A stretch of DNA of 64,000 nt from JAKALD01 sp963817785 (GTDB taxonomy: Bacteria > Pseudomonadota > Gammaproteobacteria > Burkholderiales > SG8-39), in assembly GCA_963817785.1 (NCBI GenBank), contig CAWFPL010000003.1:705070-769069 (forward strand). Direction: 5' to 3'. Under the pieces are notes generated by a model that did not search any database, was not told the DNA's origin, and saw only the letters and a list, made by a program, of their open reading frames with translations. Shown here in pieces: positions 1 to 6,419 of the stretch. The position numbers and the translations under genes are program-made. Each line of letters opens with the position of its first letter. Position 1 is the first letter of the stretch.

Positions 1-2
1 AC

Positions 3-407
3 CGCAGCGTGATGGCCGAGAAGTTTATCGAGGGCATCGAGCTCACCGCGGGCATCCTCAACGACGAGGCGCTGCCGCTCATCCGTCTGGAGACGCCGCG
101 CGAGTTCTACGACTACCAGGCGAAGTACGTCAGCGACGACACGCGCTACATCCTGCCCTGCGGCCTGCCGGCCGGGCAGGAGCGCGCGCTGCAGGAGCTT
201 TGCCTGAAGGGCTTCCGCGCGCTCGGCTGCCGCGGCTGGGGGCGCGTCGACCTGATGCTCGACCGCGCCGGCAATCCCTACCTGCTCGAAGTGAACACCG
301 CACCGGGGATGACCGACCACTCCCTGGTGCCGATGGCCGCGCGCCATGTCGGCATTGCCTACGACGAGCTGTGCATGCGCATCCTGGAGGGCGCCCGTGT
401 GGGATAA
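3..407 (+). CDS. ddl: D-alanine--D-alanine ligase, C-terminal part
   Basis: The window opens inside this gene, so only the last ~134 codons are present. The cytoplasmic enzyme joins two D-alanines with ATP for the peptidoglycan stem peptide. The visible part is the C-terminal ATP-grasp half. It has the EKFIEG and ELTAGIL strands, the RLETPREFYDYQAKY stretch, the GWGRVDLM strand and the EVNTAPGMTDHS loop, whose Glu and Asn bind Mg2+ in this family. It lies directly before ftsQ, whose GTG start overlaps its end by 11 bases. That is the normal ddlB-ftsQ arrangement of the dcw cluster. Identity is clear; the N-terminus is missing only because of the window edge. Confidence 0.95.
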   Translation, partial: RSVMAEKFIEGIELTAGILNDEALPLIRLETPREFYDYQAKYVSDDTRYILPCGLPAGQERALQELCLKGFRALGCRGWGRVDLMLDRAGNPYLLEVNTAPGMTDHSLVPMAARHVGIAYDELCMRILEGARVG

Positions 408-1143
408 CCCCAGGGTGCTGAACGCGGCGGCCGGCGCGCTCACCGGGCTGGCGCTGCTGCTGTTTCTGGCCGGGGCGCTGCGGCTGCTGCTCGTATCGCC
501 GCTGTTTCCGCTGCGCGAGATCGACGTGCGCGGCGCGCTGGCGCACATCGGCCGGACGGACATCGAAAGCGCCTGCCAGAGCAGCGTGCACGGCAATTTC
601 TTCGCCGCCAACCTCGGCGTGCTGCGCGCCGCGCTGCAGCGGTTGCCCTGGGTGCGCAGCGTCGACGTGCGGCGCATCTGGCCGGACCGGCTGCGCGTGA
701 GCATCGAGGAGCACGTTGCGCTGGCGCGCTGGGGCGACGCGGCCCTGGTCGACACCTATGGCGACCTGTTCGCCGGGAGCACCGACGCCAAGCTGCCGCT
801 GCTCGCCGGACCGCCGGGCACCGAGCACGAGGTCACGGCCCGCTACCGGCTGTTCGCGCAGCTGCTCGCCCCGCTCGCCACGCCGCTCGAGCGGGTGATC
901 CTGTCGCCGCGCTACGCCTGGCAGCTGCGGCTCGCCAACGGCCTCGACATCGAGCTGGGGCGCGATCTGGCGACCGATCCGGTGGACGCGCGCCTGGCGC
1001 GCTTCGTCGCCGTGTATCCCGCGCTGCGCAGCGACCTGGCGCAGCGCGCCGAATACGTGGATCTGCGATATCCGAACGGCTTCGCGCTGCGGCTGCCCGA
1101 TTCCGGGCGTGACGGCAAGGCGGCGGCGAGCGCAAAGGGCTGA
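397..1143 (+). CDS. ftsQ: Cell division protein FtsQ
   Basis: FtsQ is a bitopic inner-membrane protein that links early and late divisome proteins (FtsB/FtsL) in the periplasm. The GTG at 397 is chosen because GGAGG lies six bases upstream and the protein then begins MWDNPRVLN, as betaproteobacterial FtsQ does; an in-frame ATG at 346 would add 17 poor residues. The 248-residue product has a short cytoplasmic tail, one membrane segment (about residues 10-31) and a POTRA domain starting at FPLREIDVRG. The FtsQ beta domain follows, with WPDRLRVSIEEHVALARW. It overlaps the end of ddl and ends six bases before ftsA, so the genes are surely co-transcribed. Confidence 0.94.
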   Translation: MWDNPRVLNAAAGALTGLALLLFLAGALRLLLVSPLFPLREIDVRGALAHIGRTDIESACQSSVHGNFFAANLGVLRAALQRLPWVRSVDVRRIWPDRLRVSIEEHVALARWGDAALVDTYGDLFAGSTDAKLPLLAGPPGTEHEVTARYRLFAQLLAPLATPLERVILSPRYAWQLRLANGLDIELGRDLATDPVDARLARFVAVYPALRSDLAQRAEYVDLRYPNGFALRLPDSGRDGKAAASAKG

Positions 1144-1149
1144 GAGGCG

Positions 1150-2379
1150 ATGGCGAAAGACAGCAAGAACCTGATCATCGGACTGGACATAGGCACTTCC
1201 AAGGTGGCGGCGCTGGTGGCGGAGCCGGGCGCCGACGGCGCGCTCGAGATCCTCGGCATGGGCAGCCACGAATCCAAGGGCCTCAAGAAGGGCGTGGTGG
1301 TGAACATCGAGGCCACCGTGAGCGCGATCCAGCGCGCGCTGGAGGAGGCCGAGCTGATGGCCGACTGCAAGATCCAGTCGGTATTCACCGGCATCGCCGG
1401 CAGCCACATCCGCAGCTTCAACTCGACCGGCATGGTCGCGATCAAGGACCGCGAAGTGAGCGCGATCGACGTGGAGCGCGTGATCGAGACCGCCAAGGCG
1501 GTGAACATCCCCACCGACCAGCAGATCCTGCACGTGCTGCGCCAGGAATTCATCATCGACGGGCAGGAGGACGTGCGCGAGCCGATCGGCATGTCGGGCG
1601 TGCGCCTGGAGGTCAAGGTGCACATCGTCACCGGCGCCGTATCGTCGGCGCAGAACATCGTCAAGTGCGTGCGCCGCTGCGGGCTGGAGGTGAACGACCT
1701 GATCCTGCAGCCGCTCGCATCCTCGCGCGCGGTGCTCTCGGACGACGAGAAGGATCTCGGCGTGTGTCTGATCGACATCGGCGGCGGAACGACCGACATC
1801 GCGGTGTTCACGCACGGCGCGATCCGGCACACCGCGGTGATCCCGATCGCCGGCGACCAGATCACCAGCGACATCGCGATGGCGCTGCGGACCCCGACCG
1901 CCGAGGCCGAGAGCATCAAGGTCCGCCACGGGGTGGCGCTGCGTCAGCTCGCCGACCCGAACGAGATGATCGAGGTGCCGGGCATCGGCGAGCGAGCGCC
2001 GCGCGTGATGTCGCGCCAGACGCTCGCCGAGGTGATCGAGCCGCGCGTCGAGGAGCTGTTTTCCCTGGTGCAGCAGGTGCTGCGCGAGTCCGGCTTCGAG
2101 GAGCTGCTGTCCTCCGGCGTGGTGCTGACCGGCGGCTCGTCGGTGATGCAGGGCATGGTCGAGCTCGGCGAGGAGATTTTCCACATGCCGGTGCGCGTCG
2201 GCGTGCCCAAGTATTCCGGCGGGCTCGCCGAGGTGGTGCGCAATCCGCGTTACGCGACCGCGGTCGGGCTGCTGCTCGAGGGCGTGTCGCAGATGCAGCA
2301 GGGACAGATGTCGCGCCAGAGCGGCTCGTTCCGCGCCGTGCTGGCGAGGATGCGCGAGTGGTTCCAGAGGAACTTCTGA
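1150..2379 (+). CDS. ftsA: Cell division protein FtsA
   Basis: FtsA is an actin-like ATPase that tethers FtsZ filaments to the inner membrane and recruits later divisome proteins. The 409-residue protein shows the phosphate-1 loop LDIGTSKVAAL near the N-terminus and the phosphate-2 motif IDIGGGTTDIAVF near residue 208. The adenosine motif LTGGSSVMQGM is near residue 320. The C-terminus ends in an amphipathic stretch (VLARMREWFQRNF) expected to insert in the membrane. The start has a short purine-rich site (GAGAGG) just upstream. It sits between ftsQ and ftsZ; the 101-base gap to ftsZ holds a perfect hairpin described separately, which may adjust the FtsA:FtsZ ratio. Confidence 0.96.
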   Translation: MAKDSKNLIIGLDIGTSKVAALVAEPGADGALEILGMGSHESKGLKKGVVVNIEATVSAIQRALEEAELMADCKIQSVFTGIAGSHIRSFNSTGMVAIKDREVSAIDVERVIETAKAVNIPTDQQILHVLRQEFIIDGQEDVREPIGMSGVRLEVKVHIVTGAVSSAQNIVKCVRRCGLEVNDLILQPLASSRAVLSDDEKDLGVCLIDIGGGTTDIAVFTHGAIRHTAVIPIAGDQITSDIAMALRTPTAEAESIKVRHGVALRQLADPNEMIEVPGIGERAPRVMSRQTLAEVIEPRVEELFSLVQQVLRESGFEELLSSGVVLTGGSSVMQGMVELGEEIFHMPVRVGVPKYSGGLAEVVRNPRYATAVGLLLEGVSQMQQGQMSRQSGSFRAVLARMREWFQRNF

Positions 2380-2395
2380 TGGGACGGAAAGCGCC

Positions 2396-2461
2396 TTTCC
2401 CGAAAGTTTCGCGTTGCAGTGCGGCACCTTGTGCCGCACTGCAACGCATTGTTGTTCTTTA
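2396..2461. repeat. Hairpin repeat copy 1 (ftsA-ftsZ gap)
   Basis: A perfect inverted repeat lies here: a 17-base arm at 2411-2427 (GCGTTGCAGTGCGGCAC), a three-base CTT loop and the exact complement at 2431-2447. The flanks are CCGAAAGTTTCGCG on the left and CATTGTTGTTCTTT on the right. Similar flanks and a GC-rich centre occur at three other gene junctions in this window. On the plus strand the right flank is followed directly by the ftsZ ribosome binding site. The stem would form in the ftsA-ftsZ message. It has no T-tract, so it is not a standard terminator; a processing, stability or REP-like role is inferred. Confidence 0.85.
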
Positions 2462-2480
2462 GCGCAAGGAGGCCAACGCG

Positions 2481-3641
2481 ATGTTCGAAATCATAGACAA
2501 GCAGGGTGCAGGGCCCGTCATCAAGGTGGTCGGCGTGGGCGGCGCCGGCGGCAACGCCGTCAATCACATGATCCAGAAGGGGGTCGAAGGCGTCGAGTTC
2601 ATCGCCGTGAACACCGATGCCCAGGTGCTGGCGCGCAACATGGCGCGCAGCCAGATCCAGCTCGGCGTCAGCGGGCTGGGCGCGGGCGCCAAGCCCGAAG
2701 AAGCGCGCGCCGTCGCGCTGAGCGAGCGCGAGCGGCTGGAAGAAACGCTTGCCGGCGCGCACATGGTGTTCATCACCGCCGGCATGGGCGGAGGCACGGG
2801 CACGGGCGCCGCGCCGGTGGTGGCGGAAGTGGCGCGCGCGCTCGGCGTGCTCACGGTGGCGGTCGTGACCAAGCCGTTCGCCTTCGAGGGGACGCGGCGC
2901 ATGCGCGTCGCGGAACAGGGCATCGAGGAGCTCGGCGAGCACGTCGATTCGCTGATCGTGATCCTCAACGACAAGCTCGAGGAAGTGCTCGGCGAGGACG
3001 TGACCATGGACGAGGCGTTCCGCGCCGCGGACGACGTGCTGAACAATGCCGTGGCCGGCATCGCCGAGATCATCAATTCCCCCGGGCTGATCAATGTCGA
3101 CTTCCAGGACGTGCGCACCGTGATGTCCGAGCAGGGCATGGCGATGATGGGCTCGGCGCTGGCGAACGGCATCGATCGGGCGCGCATCGCGGCGGAAGAG
3201 GCGATCGCCAGCCCGCTGCTCGAGGGCGTGACGCTGGCCGGTGCCCGCGGCGTGCTGGTAAACATCACCGCCACGCGCGACAGCCTCAAGCACGGCGAGG
3301 TGAAGGCGGTGATGAACACCATCCGCAGCTTCGCCGCGGAGGATGCGACCATCATCTTCGGCGCGGTGTACGAGGAGAGCATGGCCGATGACCTGCGCGT
3401 CACCGTCGTGGCGACGGGACTCGGCGCCCCTGCGGCCCAGCGACAGCCGAAGCCGCAGCTGGTGGTGGCGCAGAAGACCGGGACCGACAACCAGCCGGTC
3501 AGCACCGCGGTCGACTACGGCCAGCTCGACGCGGTGCCGGCGGTCATTCGCCGCAACCGCGCCTCGACCATCGAGGCGCTGCAGCAGAGCGGGGTGGACA
3601 AGTACGACATTCCCGCTTTTCTGCGCAAGCAGGCGGACTGA
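2481..3641 (+). CDS. ftsZ: Cell division protein FtsZ
   Basis: FtsZ is the tubulin-like GTPase that forms the cytokinetic ring. The 386-residue protein has the N-terminal GGAGGNA nucleotide-binding loop, the tubulin signature GGGTGTG at about residues 103-109 and the T7 region NVDFQDVRT. A variable linker follows, then the conserved C-terminal peptide DIPAFLRKQAD that binds FtsA/ZipA-type partners. The start is fixed by AAGGAGG nine bases upstream, right after hairpin repeat copy 1. It closes the division cluster; lpxC follows after a 153-base gap with its own promoter-like element. Confidence 0.97.
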   Translation: MFEIIDKQGAGPVIKVVGVGGAGGNAVNHMIQKGVEGVEFIAVNTDAQVLARNMARSQIQLGVSGLGAGAKPEEARAVALSERERLEETLAGAHMVFITAGMGGGTGTGAAPVVAEVARALGVLTVAVVTKPFAFEGTRRMRVAEQGIEELGEHVDSLIVILNDKLEEVLGEDVTMDEAFRAADDVLNNAVAGIAEIINSPGLINVDFQDVRTVMSEQGMAMMGSALANGIDRARIAAEEAIASPLLEGVTLAGARGVLVNITATRDSLKHGEVKAVMNTIRSFAAEDATIIFGAVYEESMADDLRVTVVATGLGAPAAQRQPKPQLVVAQKTGTDNQPVSTAVDYGQLDAVPAVIRRNRASTIEALQQSGVDKYDIPAFLRKQAD

Positions 3642-3767
3642 GCGCGGCGCGCTTCACTGGGTCCGATGCGGCTGCGCGCGAGCGTTGCGGCCGGGGCGCG
3701 GAACCTCCTTGCCGGTGCCCCGCCCGCGCCGCCTTCGTTGCCGCAGTGCAGCAATCGGATGGCGCTC

Positions 3768-3776
3768 TGCTAGAAT
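3768..3776 (+). promoter_or_regulatory. Extended -10 promoter element of lpxC
   Basis: TGCTAGAAT matches an extended -10 (TGn plus TATAAT with one change), 18 bases before the lpxC start. No convincing -35 is present. The same layout (TGCTAAAAT) occurs upstream of secA. The promoter role is inferred from the motif and position only. Confidence 0.5.
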
Positions 3777-3794
3777 TTAGCCAATCATCCTTCA

Positions 3795-4718
3795 ATGACG
3801 ATGCTTCGCCAGCGCAGCCTCAAGTCCCTCGTCCGCGCCACCGGCGTCGGCCTGCATACAGGCCAGAAGGTCGGCTTGACGCTGCGGCCGGCGCACCCTG
3901 ACGCGGGCGTAGTGTTCCGCCGCGTCGACCTGGCTTCGCCGGTCGACATTCCGGCGCGCGCGGACCTCGTCGGCGAGACGCGGCTTTCGTCCTGCCTGGT
4001 GCATGGCGGTGCCAAGGTGTACACGGTCGAGCACCTGATGTCGGCGCTCGCCGGTCTGGGCGTGGACAACGTGTACGTGGACCTGGACGGTCCCGAGGTG
4101 CCGATCATGGACGGCAGCGCGGCTCCGTTCGTGCTATTGGTGCAGCAGGCCGGATTGCAGGAGCAAAGCGCGCCGAAGCGCTTCCTGCGCATCAAGAAGC
4201 GCGTCGAGGTGAGGGACGCCGACAAGTGGGCACGCTTCGACCCCTACGAGGGACTGAAGCTCTCGTTTTCTATCGTATTCAACCACCCGGTCATCGAGAA
4301 GAGCAGCCAGTCGGTCACCGTGGACTTCGCGCAGACCTCGTATCTGAAGGAGATCGCGCGCGCGCGAACGTTCGGCTTCATGCACGATGTCGAATCGCTG
4401 CGCGAATCCGGGCTCGCGCTGGGCGGCGGTCTGGACAACGCCGTGGTACTGGACGAATACCGCGTGCTCAACGCGGAAGGCCTGCGTTTTGCCGACGAGT
4501 TCATCCGGCACAAGGTGCTCGACGCGATCGGCGACATCTATCTGCTCGGCAAGCCGCTGCTCGGCGCATTCTCGGCGCACAAGTCGGGGCATGCTCTCAA
4601 CAACCTTCTGCTGCGTGCGCTGCTCGCCGATCCCTCGGCGTGGGAAGTGGCGACGTTCGAGCGCGCCGGCGACGCGCCGGCCGGAGTGTCAGGCCTGGCG
4701 CCGCAGCTCGCGGGCTAG
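3795..4718 (+). CDS. lpxC: UDP-3-O-acyl-N-acetylglucosamine deacetylase LpxC
   Basis: LpxC is the zinc deacetylase that makes the committed step of lipid A synthesis, in the cytoplasm. The 307-residue length is normal. Expected metal ligands are visible: His80 in TVEHLMSALAG, and His239 and Asp243 in RHKVLDAIGD. The catalytic His is near 262 in FSAHKSGH, and Glu in PIMDGSAAPFV is near the substrate site. The start (ATG at 3795) is followed two codons later by another ATG; no strong ribosome site separates them. It follows ftsZ as in most proteobacteria and converges with the minus-strand DUF721 gene. Its presence shows a Gram-negative outer membrane. Confidence 0.96.
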   Translation: MTMLRQRSLKSLVRATGVGLHTGQKVGLTLRPAHPDAGVVFRRVDLASPVDIPARADLVGETRLSSCLVHGGAKVYTVEHLMSALAGLGVDNVYVDLDGPEVPIMDGSAAPFVLLVQQAGLQEQSAPKRFLRIKKRVEVRDADKWARFDPYEGLKLSFSIVFNHPVIEKSSQSVTVDFAQTSYLKEIARARTFGFMHDVESLRESGLALGGGLDNAVVLDEYRVLNAEGLRFADEFIRHKVLDAIGDIYLLGKPLLGAFSAHKSGHALNNLLLRALLADPSAWEVATFERAGDAPAGVSGLAPQLAG

Positions 4719-4767
4719 GGCGCGTGTCATGGTCAGGTCTGACCGGCCTTGCCGCGCGGCTGGGCGT

Positions 4768-5283
4768 TCAGGTGCGAGCGCTTCGTCGCCGTCCTGATCC
4801 TGCTGATGTTTTTTTTCGAGCGCCTGCTGGCGGCGCTGTAGCGCTCGGTTCCGCGTGGCGCGCGAGCAGTGACTTCAGCGCCTGGCGGGCCGGCGAGTCC
4901 GTGAGCTGCTGATATAAGTCGCTTAGCTCGACGAGCGCAGAGGGCGATAGCCGGGCCTGTTTGTGCGGTGCGGCATCCGGCCCATAGCGTGATACAGTTG
5001 GTTGCACCCTCACCGAAACTAACTTAATCTCCTTGCCCTGCAACAACAAGAAGCTGCACAGGGATTCGGAGAGTAATTTGAGCTTGGCCGCTGCCGCGGC
5101 ATTGGGCGCGAGCAGCACGAGAGTCCCGTCCTTGAGGTTCGCCGCGCGTACTTGGCGGGCGAGCTCCGACGGGAGGATCCTTTCGCAAAGCTTCGAAAGC
5201 TCGGCGATCTCCCGCGCTTTCTCGACGACCGGCTGCATGCCGCCGTCGGCGGACAGGTAACGGTCAATTTTGGAAGGTCGCAC
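4768..5283 (-). CDS. DUF721 (DciA-like) protein
   Basis: This small protein belongs to the DUF721 family, whose best-studied members (DciA) load the replicative helicase; in betaproteobacteria this short form is usually unannotated. The core matches the family pattern: LSKLCERILPSELARQVRAAN, then a KDGTLVLLAPNAAAAAKLKLL strand-helix, then a Lys/Arg-rich C-terminal tail ending in GRRRSART. The GTG at 5283 is preferred because similarity seems to reach back to the SKIDRYL residues. An ATG at 5238 would give 156 residues, and neither has a strong ribosome site. It sits in its usual place, divergent from the M23 peptidase gene and convergent with lpxC. Confidence 0.75.
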   Translation of the reverse strand: MRPSKIDRYLSADGGMQPVVEKAREIAELSKLCERILPSELARQVRAANLKDGTLVLLAPNAAAAAKLKLLSESLCSFLLLQGKEIKLVSVRVQPTVSRYGPDAAPHKQARLSPSALVELSDLYQQLTDSPARQALKSLLARHAEPSATAPPAGARKKTSAGSGRRRSART

Positions 5284-5310
5284 GGAGGACCGCGATCGAA
5301 GGAGCGTAAC

Positions 5311-6297
5311 GTGCAGATTATCGTCATCCCTGACCGGCTGGCCAAGGCGAAATCGCTGACATTGTCGTCCCGGCATGTGATCGCCTCGGTGCTGGGCGTC
5401 TGCGTCCTGCTGGCCGGGCTGACTTGCGCGATGTACTGGCTGACGCTGCGCTTCGCCGGGCAGGTGAGGACTCCGCTGATCGAGAGGATGGAGCGTGCCG
5501 CGCTGAGCGCGCAGAGCGCCAAGGCACGCGCATTCATGCAGGAGAACCTGAACGCCATGGCAGTGAAGCTCGGCGAGATGCAGGCGCAGCTCACGCGCCT
5601 CGACGCCTTGGGCGAACGGGTGTCGACCCTGGCGGGCATCAAGCCGCAGGAATTCCACCTCAGCGAGCGGCCGGGTCTGGGCGGGGCGCAGTCTACGCTG
5701 CTTCCGCCGCAGGACTTGTCGTTCGCGCAGCTGTCCGAGAAGGTGGCCGCCGTGTCGCACCAGATGGACTACCACACTGACATGCTGAGCGTGGTCGAGT
5801 CCCGGCTGTTCGAGCAGGCGGTGCACAAGAAGCTGATGCCGACCATGCCGCCGGTGGATGGCCCGGAAGGCTCCGGCTTCGGGGTGCGCATCGATCCCTT
5901 CACCGGCCAGATGGCGATGCACGAGGGCATCGACTTCGAGGTCGAAACCGGGACGCCGGTGCACGCGGCGGCAGGCGGCATCGTCGACTTCGCGGGCTAC
6001 CATCCCCAGTACGGCTACATGATCGACGTTGACGATGGCAACGACCTGACGACGCGCTATGCGCACTTGTCCAAGCTGCTGATCAAGGTGGGCGATATCG
6101 TGCAGCGCGGCGAAAAGATCGCGCTCAGCGGCTCCACCGGGCGCGCGACCGGGCCCCACTTGCACTTCGAGGTGCGTTACAAGGGCGTGCCGCTGGATCC
6201 CAACCGTTTCCTGACTGCGTCCAATCCGACGCTTCCGACAGCGGCATCTGCGCGCGCGCTGCTCGCGCGTGCCCGCTCCAAGATTTCAAAGAAGTAA
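5311..6297 (+). CDS. M23 family metallopeptidase (LytM/NlpD-like, membrane-anchored)
   Basis: This is a periplasmic peptidoglycan peptidase anchored by one N-terminal membrane segment (about residues 24-46). A helical, probably coiled-coil region follows (about 55-170), then a LytM domain. The zinc and catalytic pattern is intact: His204 in HEGIDFEV and HLH at residues 283-285 in GPHLHFEV. It should therefore be an active endopeptidase rather than an EnvC/NlpD-type activator. The GTG at 5311 is fixed by AAGGAG six bases upstream and the family-typical start MQIIVIPDRLAKAKSLTLS. It lies between DUF721 and secA, the usual betaproteobacterial order. The exact substrate cannot be told from sequence. 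Confidence 0.88.
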   Translation: MQIIVIPDRLAKAKSLTLSSRHVIASVLGVCVLLAGLTCAMYWLTLRFAGQVRTPLIERMERAALSAQSAKARAFMQENLNAMAVKLGEMQAQLTRLDALGERVSTLAGIKPQEFHLSERPGLGGAQSTLLPPQDLSFAQLSEKVAAVSHQMDYHTDMLSVVESRLFEQAVHKKLMPTMPPVDGPEGSGFGVRIDPFTGQMAMHEGIDFEVETGTPVHAAAGGIVDFAGYHPQYGYMIDVDDGNDLTTRYAHLSKLLIKVGDIVQRGEKIALSGSTGRATGPHLHFEVRYKGVPLDPNRFLTASNPTLPTAASARALLARARSKISKK

Positions 6298-6332
6298 GTA
6301 GCGGGGCACCCGCCCGGGGCGCCGCGTTGGCA

Positions 6333-6341
6333 TGCTAAAAT
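6333..6341 (+). promoter_or_regulatory. Extended -10 promoter element of secA
   Basis: TGCTAAAAT is an extended -10 lying 78 bases upstream of the secA ATG, in a short AT-rich island (AAAATTTTGATTTT) within very GC-rich DNA. No good -35 is visible. It would give a leader of about 70 bases containing a GGCGGCGCCGCC palindrome. No secM-like reading frame was found in the leader. Confidence 0.5.
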
Positions 6342-6419
6342 TTTGATTTTCGGCGGGACTCTGGCGGCGGCGCCGCCGGCCCGCAAGCGGACCCCCGCGT
6401 GGGCCGCACCACTCCTTTC

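Noticed and set aside
4731..4744. GGTCAGGTCTGACC palindrome after lpxC as terminator
   Set aside because: The six-base stem with a two-base loop has no T-tract, so there is too little to call a terminator.
6342..6419. secM-like arrest peptide leader before secA
   Set aside because: No start codon and frame with an arrest-type C-terminus is present in the short leader.
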